Source: Edaphobacter sp. 12200R-103 (GTDB lineage Bacteria; Acidobacteriota; Terriglobia; Terriglobales; Acidobacteriaceae). Taken from it: 64,000 nucleotides of DNA. Each line of letters starts with the position of its first letter. The first letter of the stretch is position 1. Both the position numbers and the translations under genes were made by a program. Below, one piece after another: positions 1-7,965 of this stretch. The stretch spans positions 3,720,001 through 3,784,000 of the forward strand of contig NZ_CP048114.1 in NCBI RefSeq assembly GCF_010093025.1. The letters are read 5' to 3'. The notes under the pieces were generated by a model, which saw only the letters and a program-made list of their open reading frames with translations, was not told the origin of the DNA and made no database searches.

Positions 1-1061
1 TCGCTGACTCGCGTCATCGGTCCCTGAACCACGGGGTAATGCGTGCGATGCGTCTTCGCCAGGGCATTCTCCGGAGCCAGGGCACGGGCGCTAGCGATTG
101 CTTCGAGGCACGCATCAGAGGTAGCGGATATCGCGGCTTGAATCAGTCTCCCCGTTGTCCGATATCGAGTCTCATAGATCTTTGCCAGGCCCACAGCCTG
201 ACCTACTGGCCACGCCTGATTTTGCGCATCGGCCCAACCGATCTTCGAACGAACTTCAGCGGCCCACCTTGTCGCCCGCTCGTCCGGTCTTTCCTCAATC
301 GAAATTTGAGAGGCAGATTCCTGCAGGGCCTGGCCAGCCTGCAACTCGGGCCGGTTCGGGATGCGCACACGCAATCCCAACTCTTCGCCGACCACTGCTG
401 TATCTTCCCCGCTCATGCGCCGCAGCGAAGGTCCGTACAAGGTACCTACAGGCGATTCGTTCAATAGCAGCAATGCATCGTCCAGGACTGCTCCGGCGGC
501 GCCGGCGACGCGGGAGGCAACGCATCCGCGGATACCCAGTCCTCCCTGCAAAAGGAAGGGAAGTTCCTGCTGAGCCAGTGTCTGTGCAAGCACAAACGTA
601 GACTCCGCTCCGCAGAGGCCACCACTCTCCGCGCCGCGTGCGAGCCATCCATCCGGCACGATGCCTGAAGCCCTCAGACGCTGAACATCGGCAGCCGCAG
701 TAATCTCCAGCCAGGTCTTTCGCTGTGGCAAAGACGTTGGCAATGCATCTTCGGGTCTCCATTGTGCGATCACGTACCAATGAGGCACATCGGCCAGACC
801 GATGTCTGTCGCAAGCGATTCCATGAATCTTAAGTTCTCGGCTGAAAACCGAAGGCCGAAGACTTTTTTCCCGCTACTGGAGATAAGTGACTCGACCACC
901 GCGCGAGCTCGCGACAATGTGGGCTCGCGTAGTTCGTTGTCGATGTCAACAATACCCACGCCGCCGGCTCGACATGTTCCCAGAGCAACGGCAGGCAAAG
1001 TGCCGACAGTCGGCGGTAGAGCTGATAAAGAACAAATGTGGAACGCTTTCGTGCCTTTCAT
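1..1061 (-). CDS. N-terminus of PfaD/nitronate-monooxygenase-like megaenzyme (probable PKS), cut by window edge
   Basis: The frame is open from ATG at 1061 to the left edge (353 codons), and a TAG stands directly before the ATG, so this start is fixed. The reading suggests flavin TIM-barrel sequence: GTCRAGGVGIVDID at residues 28-41, then GAESGGLCGAESTFVL at 143-158 and LQGGLGIRGCVASRVAGAAGAVLD at 171-194, shaped like the GHEAGG and QGGIG motifs of the PfaD/FabK/nitronate monooxygenase family. VQGPMTRVS at 345-353 looks like the opening of a second such barrel. From memory, this layout occurs at the front of large type I polyketide-synthase-like proteins in Acidobacteria and other phyla; the rest lies outside the window, so the PKS call is inference. 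The usual His of GHEAGG is Ala here (residue 144). An RBS-like AAAGG lies about 10 bases upstream. Divergent neighbours are deoxysugar genes. Confidence 0.72.
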   Translation of the reverse strand, partial: MKGTKAFHICSLSALPPTVGTLPAVALGTCRAGGVGIVDIDNELREPTLSRARAVVESLISSSGKKVFGLRFSAENLRFMESLATDIGLADVPHWYVIAQWRPEDALPTSLPQRKTWLEITAAADVQRLRASGIVPDGWLARGAESGGLCGAESTFVLAQTLAQQELPFLLQGGLGIRGCVASRVAGAAGAVLDDALLLLNESPVGTLYGPSLRRMSGEDTAVVGEELGLRVRIPNRPELQAGQALQESASQISIEERPDERATRWAAEVRSKIGWADAQNQAWPVGQAVGLAKIYETRYRTTGRLIQAAISATSDACLEAIASARALAPENALAKTHRTHYPVVQGPMTRVS

Positions 1062-1143
1062 CTAGCAAACACCTTTACACCAAACGTAGAAAGAAGCTCT
1101 TGTACGCAGAAACTAGTTTTTGCTGGATTATGGGAGAGGAGTG

Positions 1144-1251
1144 ATGAAAGCTCGAAGTGAAATATGGTCGTACCGGGTTCTTAACGGGGAAGATTTGCCG
1201 CCGGTGAACTGCGTCGCCACCAATTCGATTATTTCTTTAGGTGAAGTCTAG
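1144..1251 (+). CDS. possible 35-residue leader or small protein
   Basis: ATG at 1144 follows GGAGAGGAG (1134-1142) at close spacing, one of the better Shine-Dalgarno matches in the window. It opens 35 codons ending at TAG 1249-1251. The peptide starts MKARSEIWSYRVLNGEDLPP and has no membrane segment or family I recognise. It lies in the divergent gap between the megaenzyme and the ketoisomerase, on the ketoisomerase strand, 89 bases before that gene. It could be a small protein, an upstream leader ORF, or a chance frame; only the RBS argues for it. Confidence 0.3.
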   Translation: MKARSEIWSYRVLNGEDLPPVNCVATNSIISLGEV

Positions 1252-1340
1252 CACGGCGGTATTAGGGAATTGCTTCGGCGAAGTACAACATTATTGGGAG
1301 GATAGTCGTCCGGCATTGGAAAGATCAGCGAGAGGCATTA

Positions 1341-1799
1341 ATGCTATGCTTTACCAAAATTCAATCAGCAGAGAGATTGGTGTTCGGTCCCATGAGCTAT
1401 TTGGACAATTCTCGCTGGATAGACTTTCCGCCTGTTGTCGATGCGCGAGGTTCTCTTACGGCGATTGAAAGCTGCCGCTCGATTCCCTTTCAAATAAATC
1501 GTGTTTACATGGTCCACGATGTTGTTGCAGACCGTGGCGGTCATGCGCACCGCGATACTGAACAAGTGGTCCTTGCTCTCGCTGGATCCTTTCATCTGAA
1601 GCTTTCCACGCCTACCGAACACAAGATATTTGAGCTTGACCGACTTGGCCGCGGTGTTCACATCCAGCCCATGACGTATATCGAGCTCAGTAACTTCAGC
1701 CCCGGCGCTGTCGCTTTGGTTTTAGCGAGCACGCTCTATCGCAAAGAGAGGTCTCTGCGCTCATGGGAGGAGTATGTTGCCTGCTTCGATCGGGGATAG
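1341..1799 (+). CDS. FdtA/QdtA-like sugar 3,4-ketoisomerase (cupin)
   Basis: Small cupin-fold protein of the WxcM/FdtA/QdtA type, which moves the keto group of an NDP-4-keto-6-deoxyhexose between C4 and C3. The match is to the family signature: DARGSLTAIE near residues 34-43, NRVYMVHDV, and the active-site GGHAHRDTEQVV with paired histidines, followed by GSFHLKL. At 152 residues it is slightly longer than the usual 130-140. I kept ATG 1341 because GAGAGG lies five bases before it; ATG 1392 (MSYLDNSRW) is closer to the family's normal N-terminus but has no good RBS. Its end overlaps the next gene by 26 bases, so the two are probably translated together. The nucleotide carrier (dTDP or CDP) cannot be read from sequence. 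Confidence 0.8.
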   Translation: MLCFTKIQSAERLVFGPMSYLDNSRWIDFPPVVDARGSLTAIESCRSIPFQINRVYMVHDVVADRGGHAHRDTEQVVLALAGSFHLKLSTPTEHKIFELDRLGRGVHIQPMTYIELSNFSPGAVALVLASTLYRKERSLRSWEEYVACFDRG

Positions 1800-3210
1800 A
1801 CGTTCCATGACTCAGGCCCCCTTTGTCTCGTTTGCCGATCCGACAGCGCTCTCCCTGGTGACGGAAGGGCGGTTTCGAAGCACGGCTGAAGTCCTTTCCT
1901 GGCTTGAGACGATGAACCGCGAACGCCCGATGAAGGTAGATCTTGTCGCCTTGGATGAGTTGGCCGAATGGTCTTTTCGTTCAGGACCGCTCTCGCTTGG
2001 TCACAACTCTGGGAAGTTCTTTACCATGCGGGGCGTGCGCACCGAAACTGACTTCGGCAACGTTCCAGTCTGGGATCAGCCCATTATCTATCAACCGGAG
2101 ATCGGCATTCTGGGATTTATCACCAGGGTTTTTGATGGAATTCGTTACTTCCTGATTCAAGCCAAGGTCGAACCGGGAAACATTAATGGTTTCCAGATTT
2201 CGCCAACGCTTCAGGCTACGCGCAGCAATCTTACGCGCGCCCATCGGGGCTCAACGCCCCGGTATGCTGAGTATTTTACGGGGAAGAAGCCCGTCAATAT
2301 CCTCGTTGATCAGCTGCAGAGTGAGCAGGGGTCGCGTTTTCTCAACAAGCAGAATCGCAACATGGTCGTTGAACCGCTGGACGAGGTTCCACTCTACGAT
2401 GATTTCTGCTGGGTCACACTCGCCCAGATCAAGACACTTCTTCAACGTGACAACCTCGTCAATATGGATGCCAGGAGCGTGCTTTCCTGCATGCCTCTGC
2501 CCCGTTGGGAGATGCTGGGATGCGGTGGGCTGCACGAGTTCGGAGACAGTCTTTCCATCTCCGCGTGCCATGACAACGCCGGCGTGCACACGAACCATGA
2601 GCTGTTGCAGTGGCTTACCTGGATGCGTTCGAGCTATGAACGTAAGCTGAGCATGCGTGGCCTTGATGAACTCAACGGCTGGCGAAAGACCCGTCACGAG
2701 ATCAGCCATGAGAGTGGCCGTTATTTTTCTGTAGTCGGCGTATCGGTGGAATCCACCTCTCGCGAGGTCAGCCGATGGACCCAACCGCTGGTCTATCATC
2801 CGGGTGAAGGTATTAATGGACTTATTACGCAGAGGATACGAGGCGTCCTGCATTTTCTCGTGCGGGCATGTCTTTATCCTGGCAATCGCGACCATTTCGA
2901 ACTTGGTTCAACGGTCTCGCGCTCCGATTACCTTAGCTGTACCGGTCATCCGGACGCTCCAGAATTCCTCGATTTATTTGTTAATCGAGATCCTTCATGG
3001 GTTCGCTATTCTTCGATACAGTCAGAAGAGGGCGGTCGCTTTTACCATTACCAAAACCGCTATATGGTCCTGGAACTCCCGGCAGGCACCATCAAGGAAA
3101 TTCCGGAATATTTCCGTTGGTTCACCCTCGGGCAGATCCAGTCTCTTATCCCGCACGGCTATTTCACAATCGAGATGCGCAATCTTCACGCGTGCCTGCT
3201 TCTTTATTAA
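1774..3210 (+). CDS. NDP-hexose 2,3-dehydratase
   Basis: Protein of 478 residues with two homologous halves, as in EvaA/TylX3/SpnO, which remove water across C2-C3 of an NDP-4-keto-6-deoxyhexose in the first step to 2-deoxy sugars. The repeat is visible: KFFTMRGVRTE, WDQPIIYQPEIGILGFI and FLIQAKVEPGN in the first half answer RYFSVVGVSVE, WTQPLVYHPGEGINGLI and FLVRACLYPGN in the second, and LQSEQGSRFLNKQNRNMVVE answers IQSEEGGRFYHYQNRYMVLE. ATG 1774 has GGAGG just upstream; ATG 1807 is an alternative that removes 11 residues. The family is best known from glycosylated natural products, so its place beside a possible PKS is notable. No 3-ketoreductase partner lies directly beside it in the window. 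Confidence 0.9.
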   Translation: MLPASIGDRRSMTQAPFVSFADPTALSLVTEGRFRSTAEVLSWLETMNRERPMKVDLVALDELAEWSFRSGPLSLGHNSGKFFTMRGVRTETDFGNVPVWDQPIIYQPEIGILGFITRVFDGIRYFLIQAKVEPGNINGFQISPTLQATRSNLTRAHRGSTPRYAEYFTGKKPVNILVDQLQSEQGSRFLNKQNRNMVVEPLDEVPLYDDFCWVTLAQIKTLLQRDNLVNMDARSVLSCMPLPRWEMLGCGGLHEFGDSLSISACHDNAGVHTNHELLQWLTWMRSSYERKLSMRGLDELNGWRKTRHEISHESGRYFSVVGVSVESTSREVSRWTQPLVYHPGEGINGLITQRIRGVLHFLVRACLYPGNRDHFELGSTVSRSDYLSCTGHPDAPEFLDLFVNRDPSWVRYSSIQSEEGGRFYHYQNRYMVLELPAGTIKEIPEYFRWFTLGQIQSLIPHGYFTIEMRNLHACLLLY

Positions 3211-3299
3211 GAAGTCATCAAAGCCCGGGAGATCACAAGGCTCGAAGCCAGGAATTCTCTCTTGGCCTTTACTGTCTTGGATGTCAGAGGAACGAATAC

Positions 3300-3400
3300 T
3301 TTTTCAGGTTCCAGTCCTGATATGCCACTCGATCAGATGCAGGCCTTTTCCAACTGGCTTGCACATACGATGCCATCTCAAGACGGGAACCTGAGAAAAA
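3300..3400. repeat. long imperfect inverted repeat (about 100-base hairpin)
   Basis: The left arm begins TTTTTCAGGTTCC (3300-3312) and the right arm ends GGAACCTGAGAAAAA (3386-3400). Pairing continues inward with few mismatches through 3313-3346 and 3358-3385 (GTC/TGA/ATG/TCG/TGCA/GCC blocks) to a small loop around 3347-3357. It lies between the end of the dehydratase gene and the end of the convergent small gene. There is no T-tract after the stem on either strand, so it does not look like a simple terminator. A MITE-like element or a structured RNA are alternatives. Confidence 0.6.
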
Positions 3401-3430
3401 ATCTTTGAACTGCAAATCTGTTTTTTGCGC

Positions 3431-3772
3431 TTATGCAGCAGATCTTTTGCCGGTAGCCTTGCTGGCCGCGACATCCTGACGCAGATTTTGAAGCTCCGCC
3501 TGAATGCTTGCAAGGAGTTCCTGCACGCCAGCCCCCGACTGCACGTTGGCTTCAGCCGCGCGCAATTTTGCAGCGTCATCGCGGATAGCGGTTATCTGGG
3601 TCTTCGCCTGATTGTAAGTCGACACCCCTGCATCTGCTACTTCCATGCCTGTTTTGACCGCGCTAACGATAGCAGGCCTGCCCACCGTTCCGCCAACAAT
3701 GACGGCGCCTGCACCGACTGCAAAACTCTTCCAACTCCACCTCTTCAGTACCCATCCCATTAAAGACGTCAT
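3431..3772 (-). CDS. small membrane-anchored protein with coiled-coil tail, unknown function
   Basis: 113 residues. A hydrophobic, glycine-rich segment at about residues 17-38 (FAVGAGAVIVGGTVGRPAIV) looks like one membrane span, and the rest is an Ala/Glu/Gln-rich helix with heptad-like spacing (about residues 60-103) ending in a basic tail. The shape recalls the small DUF5132-type proteins, but I would not assign it to that family. The start ATG follows a purine-rich AGAGAAA. The gene is alone on its strand, 90 bases or more from either neighbour, and the tRNA gene lies 240 bases upstream. A function cannot be given. Confidence 0.55.
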   Translation of the reverse strand: MTSLMGWVLKRWSWKSFAVGAGAVIVGGTVGRPAIVSAVKTGMEVADAGVSTYNQAKTQITAIRDDAAKLRAAEANVQSGAGVQELLASIQAELQNLRQDVAASKATGKRSAA

Positions 3773-4015
3773 AGTTTTCTCTTTTCCCTTCTCTGCAGTT
3801 GTGATGAAAACCGTGGTCCTGCTTGCTTCGAATCTTTAAGACGGCGATTGCTATCGGAAGACTACCATGACATGCAGGGGGCGTCTACGGAAAACAAACA
3901 AAAGAAGATACGTCCTGTTTTAGGTGAGAAAGAAAGCTGTGCCGTCAGCTGGGCGCAGCCTCCGGCCGATTGATGTCGACGATATCCACAAGTTCTTATT
4001 TTAGGAAAGCCGATT

Positions 4016-4091
<76 letters not shown>

Positions 4092-4231
4092 GTTACGGAT
4101 GGTTGTGCTGAAGCGCAGGCCAGGCACAAACAAAGGATCGGTTTCTTCAGTTTCGCATAGCGGGCGTGTTCGCGCATGAGATGGTGCGTCAGGGAACGAT
4201 CTCCGGTCCGTTTGGGAGGGGCTTATGGGTG

Positions 4232-4447
4232 TTATTTCTTTGGATCGGTGTTCGGGGTCGTGTTGCTGTCCTCCGGAGATGGGTTGATGTGTCGGCCAGT
4301 GTTCTCCGGCGTTTTGGATCGTACGCCCGTGGGGCCTGGTCCTGCGGTAGCTGGATTATCGCCGCGGGGCCCGGGGGGCTCCATTCCGTGGTCTCGGGTC
4401 TCGGGCAATTCGCTCTCCACGCTGCGCGATTGTGTATCCGCCGCCAT
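4232..4447 (-). CDS. small proline-rich hydrophilic protein, unknown function
   Basis: 71 residues, no cysteine, no membrane span, rich in Pro, Thr, Asn and acidic residues (SKTPENTGRHINPSPEDSN), so probably disordered. AAAGGA stands eight bases before the ATG, which separates it from the overlapping frames in this GC-rich stretch. It is divergent from the rhamnose operon with about 170 bases between starts. No family is recognised; a chance open frame is possible. Confidence 0.45.
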   Translation of the reverse strand: MAADTQSRSVESELPETRDHGMEPPGPRGDNPATAGPGPTGVRSKTPENTGRHINPSPEDSNTTPNTDPKK

Positions 4448-4614
4448 AAACGTTGTCCTTTCGCTTCTAACGTTGGAGAAGGATCGTCGGAGGTTCGTTG
4501 CCTCCAGGTGGAAGCCAAAAATCCGGGTGCTGTACCCTGATACGAGATACCGCGACGGGGGTATGGCAGCGTACAGGACTAACCGAGGCCGGCCCCTCCT
4601 GTCCCAGGAGATAC

Positions 4615-5751
4615 ATGAGCGCAGAACAGAAGCGGAAGAGAACGCCGAACGGAAGTTCGAGCCCCATCCTTGTTACTGGAGGAGCTGGTTTTATTGGCTC
4701 CAACTTCGTCCTCGAATGGTTTGCGGCCGGCAATGGCCCGGTCATCAATCTCGATAAGCTGACCTATGCGGGTAATCCGGAGAACCTGGCATCCATCGCC
4801 AATCTCCCAGGCTATACCTTTGTTCGCGGTGACATCTGCGACGCGGAGATGTTGAAAAATCTGCTGGAGCGCTATCGCCCCCGCGCCATCGTTCACTTTG
4901 CGGCGGAAAGTCATGTCGATCGTTCGATCCTGGGGCCGGAAGCCTTTCTTCGCACTAATATTGATGGCACCTTCACTTTGCTGCGTGCGGCAAAGGTTTA
5001 CCTGGAGTCATTGGATGAAAACGATCGCGCCGACTTCCGTTTTCTTCACGTGTCGACCGATGAGGTATACGGCACATTGGCGCCGGAAGACCCCGCCTTT
5101 CATGAACAGACGCCCTACGCGCCGAACTCGCCCTATGCAGCATCGAAGGCGGCCAGCGATCACCTTGTTCGCGCCTGGGTTCACACCTACAACCTGCCGG
5201 CTATCATCACCAACTGCTCCAATAACTATGGACCGTATCAGTTTCCCGAAAAGCTGATTCCCTTAATGATCGCGAACGCTCGCAGAGGCAAACCCCTTCC
5301 TGTGTATGGCGACGGTCAGCAGGTACGTGACTGGTTGTATGTGGCTGATCACTGTAGGGCGCTGATGTCCGTGCTTGAACGGGGACGCATCGGCGAGACG
5401 TATAACGTCGGCGGCTGTAATCAACGGACGAACCTGGAAGTAGTAACGACGCTCTGCACCCTGCTGGACGAGCTGTTGCCGGAATCAGAGTTCCGTCCCC
5501 ACAAGCAGCTTTTGACTTACGTCGCGGATCGGCCAGGACATGACCGTCGTTATGCCATCAATGCCGAAAAGCTGCAACGCGAGCTGGATTGGAGCCCCCA
5601 GGAGAGCTTTGAGACGGGGCTGCGAAAGACGGTGGAGTGGTACCTGGCGAATACGGAGTGGGTCGATCGCATCACCAGCGGAGCGTATCAACACTGGGTC
5701 GAGCAGAACTATGGTTCGCGCGAGGCGGTCTCTGCGAGGAGTGCGCAATGA
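4615..5751 (+). CDS. rfbB: dTDP-glucose 4,6-dehydratase
   Basis: 378-residue extended SDR that oxidises and dehydrates dTDP-glucose to dTDP-4-keto-6-deoxyglucose, the second step to dTDP-L-rhamnose. Visible: [14 protein letters not shown] (NAD Rossmann turn, about residues 23-36), the catalytic VSTDEVYG, the SDR pair YAASKAASD, and the family stretches [19 protein letters not shown] and [10 protein letters not shown] chose ATG 4615 because CAGGAG lies five bases upstream and because it gives only a short basic extension before the Rossmann motif; an in-frame start at 4498 would add 39 unlikely residues. It opens a five-gene operon and overlaps rfbA by ATGA. Confidence 0.97.
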   Translation: MSAEQKRKRTPNGSSSPILVTGGAGFIGSNFVLEWFAAGNGPVINLDKLTYAGNPENLASIANLPGYTFVRGDICDAEMLKNLLERYRPRAIVHFAAESHVDRSILGPEAFLRTNIDGTFTLLRAAKVYLESLDENDRADFRFLHVSTDEVYGTLAPEDPAFHEQTPYAPNSPYAASKAASDHLVRAWVHTYNLPAIITNCSNNYGPYQFPEKLIPLMIANARRGKPLPVYGDGQQVRDWLYVADHCRALMSVLERGRIGETYNVGGCNQRTNLEVVTTLCTLLDELLPESEFRPHKQLLTYVADRPGHDRRYAINAEKLQRELDWSPQESFETGLRKTVEWYLANTEWVDRITSGAYQHWVEQNYGSREAVSARSAQ

Positions 5752-6623
5752 AGGGAATTATTCTCGCTGGAGGCTCAGGAACGCGTCTCCACCCGGTTAC
5801 ACAGGTGGTCTCAAAGCAGTTGCTACCGGTGTATGACAAGCCGATGATCTATTACCCTCTGTCGATGCTTTTGCTTGCGGGCATTCGCGAGGTCCTCATC
5901 ATCTCAACCCCGCAGGATACCCCACGTTTCGAGCAGCTTCTGGGCTCGGGAGAGCAGTGGGGCATCCGTCTGCAGTATGCGGTGCAACCTTCTCCCGATG
6001 GGCTGGCGCAGGCTTTTCTGATTGGCAAAGAGTTTCTTGCCGGTTCGCCGTGCTGCCTTGCTCTGGGTGACAACATCTTTTATGGCCATGACATGGTGAG
6101 GACGCTCCGGCAGGCCGCTGCAAACACGGACGGCGCTACGGTCTTCGCCTATCCTGTGCTCGACCCTGAACGGTACGGCGTCGTGGAGTTCGATGCGAGT
6201 CGCAAGGCCATCTCTATCGAAGAGAAGCCCACGAAACCCAAGTCGCGATATGCCGTGACCGGCGTCTATTTTTACGATTCGCAGGTTGTTGGAATCGCCG
6301 AGGGCCTGAAGCCCTCTCCGCGTGGCGAGCTTGAGATTACCGACGTCAACCGCTGGTATCTGGAGCGTGGCCAGCTGAAGACCGAGGTGCTGGGGCGCGG
6401 CATCGCGTGGCTCGATACGGGAACACATGACTCGCTGATTGAGGCAGCTTCATTCATTCAGACCATCGAGAAGCGCCAGGGTCTGAAGGTAGCGTGCCTT
6501 GAAGAGATTGCATATCGGCAGGGCTATATCAGTGAGGAGCAGCTTCGCGAACTGGCGACAAAGATGGGCAAGAGCAGCTACGGGCAATATCTTGTGCGCT
6601 TGCTTGAGGAGCCGGTGTTCTGA
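5748..6623 (+). CDS. rfbA: glucose-1-phosphate thymidylyltransferase
   Basis: 291 residues, the usual size for RmlA, which makes dTDP-glucose from glucose-1-phosphate and dTTP. The nucleotide-binding loop [12 protein letters not shown] is at residues 8-19, followed by [20 protein letters not shown], then LGDNIFYGH with the metal-binding Asp and EEKPTKPKS. The start is fixed by the ATGA overlap with rfbB and by family alignment; the longer frame would run into rfbB. rfbD follows after two bases, so the three genes are surely co-transcribed. Confidence 0.97.
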   Translation: MKGIILAGGSGTRLHPVTQVVSKQLLPVYDKPMIYYPLSMLLLAGIREVLIISTPQDTPRFEQLLGSGEQWGIRLQYAVQPSPDGLAQAFLIGKEFLAGSPCCLALGDNIFYGHDMVRTLRQAAANTDGATVFAYPVLDPERYGVVEFDASRKAISIEEKPTKPKSRYAVTGVYFYDSQVVGIAEGLKPSPRGELEITDVNRWYLERGQLKTEVLGRGIAWLDTGTHDSLIEAASFIQTIEKRQGLKVACLEEIAYRQGYISEEQLRELATKMGKSSYGQYLVRLLEEPVF

Positions 6624-6625
6624 GC

Positions 6626-7531
6626 ATGGCCAAACGCATTCTGCTGACAGGCGTGACGGGACAGGTAGGCGGAGAGCTTGCGCAGACATTGGCCTGTTTG
6701 GGCGAGGTCGTCGCTCCTACACGCGAAGAGTTTGACCTCACAAGTGTTTCTTCCATTCGCGAGACAATTCGGAACGTGCAGCCGCGCTGGATCGTGAATC
6801 CTGCCGCCTATACCGCTGTCGACAAGGCAGAGAACGAGCCAGAGCTGGCTTATGCAATCAATGCCGAAGCTGTCAGGATGATTGGCGAAGAGGCTCGCGC
6901 GATCCGGGCCGGTGTTATTCACTTCTCGACCGATTACGTCTTCGACGGCGAAGGTATCAAGGCGTATGTCGAAACAGATCCCACTGGGCCGGTTAGTGTC
7001 TACGGAGCAAGCAAGCTGGCTGGCGAAGAGGCATTGTGCGGATCGGGCGCAGGGCACCTCATCTTCAGAACAAGTTGGGTCTATGGGGCTACGGGAAAGA
7101 ATTTCCTGAGGACCATTCTGAAAGCTGCACGAGAGCGCGAGCGCCTTCGCATTGTGGCAGACCAGCATGGCGCGCCTACCTGGAGTCGCGACCTCGCGCG
7201 CATGGCGGCTCATGCGATTGAACATGTCGAGCGTCATGATCGCGACGACAATCTTTGCGATGCTCTCAGCAGGTTCAGTGGTATCTATCATGCGTCCGGC
7301 GCAGGTGAAACCACATGGTTCGGCTTCGCCTCTGAGGCAGTGAGGATGCTGCGAGAGAGAGAGCCAGATGGGAAGCTGGCGGAACTGGATGCGATTGCTA
7401 CCGCGGAATATCCCACTCCTGCGAAGAGGCCGGCAAACTCACGTTTGAACTGCAAGAAGCTGTCTGCAACCTTCGACTGGAAGATGATGGACTGGCGGGA
7501 TTCACTACGTGAGGTAATGGCTGAGCTATGA
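6626..7531 (+). CDS. rfbD: dTDP-4-dehydrorhamnose reductase
   Basis: 301-residue SDR that reduces dTDP-4-keto-L-rhamnose to dTDP-L-rhamnose with NAD(P)H. Visible: GVTGQVGGELAQ at residues 9-20, NPAAYTAVDKAE, the FSTDYVFDGEG strand, and the YGASKLAGE catalytic pair. Length is standard. It ends in an ATGA overlap with the VOC gene, which ties that unusual neighbour to the operon. rfbC, its partner epimerase, lies 1 kb downstream on the other strand. Confidence 0.96.
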   Translation: MAKRILLTGVTGQVGGELAQTLACLGEVVAPTREEFDLTSVSSIRETIRNVQPRWIVNPAAYTAVDKAENEPELAYAINAEAVRMIGEEARAIRAGVIHFSTDYVFDGEGIKAYVETDPTGPVSVYGASKLAGEEALCGSGAGHLIFRTSWVYGATGKNFLRTILKAARERERLRIVADQHGAPTWSRDLARMAAHAIEHVERHDRDDNLCDALSRFSGIYHASGAGETTWFGFASEAVRMLREREPDGKLAELDAIATAEYPTPAKRPANSRLNCKKLSATFDWKMMDWRDSLREVMAEL

Positions 7532-7965
7532 CGAAATTGAAATTCGACCACATTGGCCTTGTGGTGGCAGATATGGCCGAGGGTCGTGAGTTTCTGCAGA
7601 ACACCTTCGGCTTGGATCGATGGACCGAGATCTTTGAGGATCCCGGAATCGGTGTCTATGTTCAGTTTGGAAGAACGGAAGAGGGGCCTTGCTATGAATT
7701 GATCGCTCCTCTTGGGGAGGCTAGCCCGGTCTCCACGGCTTTGAGGCGTGGGATCAATATTCTCAACCATGTGGCGTATCTTACGGACGACCTCGACAGG
7801 GACGCGGCAATGTTGCAGGAGAAGGGGGCCGTTATGGCTGGTCCGCCTAAATCTGCGGTCGCTTATGGCGGCGCGAGAGTACAGTTCTGGATCACCTCGC
7901 AGCGATTCATGGTGGAGCTGATCGAGGCTCCTCAGCATGAGCACGCCTACAGGATGAATGGATGA
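7528..7965 (+). CDS. VOC-superfamily (glyoxalase/epimerase-like) protein
   Basis: 145 residues with the two beta-alpha-beta-beta-beta modules of the vicinal oxygen chelate fold. The opening FDHIGLVVADMAEGREFL, the middle CYELIAP, then LNHVAYLTDDLD and the final MVELIEAP supply the His and Glu positions that usually bind a divalent metal. The pattern is close to methylmalonyl-CoA epimerase-type VOC proteins. It overlaps both rfbD and the phosphatase gene by ATGA, so it is part of the rhamnose operon, where an epimerase or lyase acting on a nucleotide sugar is conceivable. The substrate is not known. Confidence 0.8.
   Translation: MTKLKFDHIGLVVADMAEGREFLQNTFGLDRWTEIFEDPGIGVYVQFGRTEEGPCYELIAPLGEASPVSTALRRGINILNHVAYLTDDLDRDAAMLQEKGAVMAGPPKSAVAYGGARVQFWITSQRFMVELIEAPQHEHAYRMNG

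Noticed and set aside
295..780. 161-codon open frame on the minus strand
   Set aside because: It overlaps the megaenzyme in another frame of the same strand, is Arg/Cys-rich with no motif, and is a frame shadow of that gene.
1008..1020. GGCGGTAG resembling an ops/JUMPstart element
   Set aside because: It lies inside the megaenzyme coding frame on the wrong strand for polysaccharide genes and lacks the rest of the motif.
3300..3400. Reading the long hairpin as a rho-independent terminator
   Set aside because: The T and A runs lie on the wrong sides: after the stem there is no T-tract for either strand.
4189..4518. 109-codon minus-strand frame across the tRNA-rfbB gap
   Set aside because: It has no RBS; the shorter 4232-4447 frame on the same strand has a proper AAAGGA and normal amino-acid make-up.
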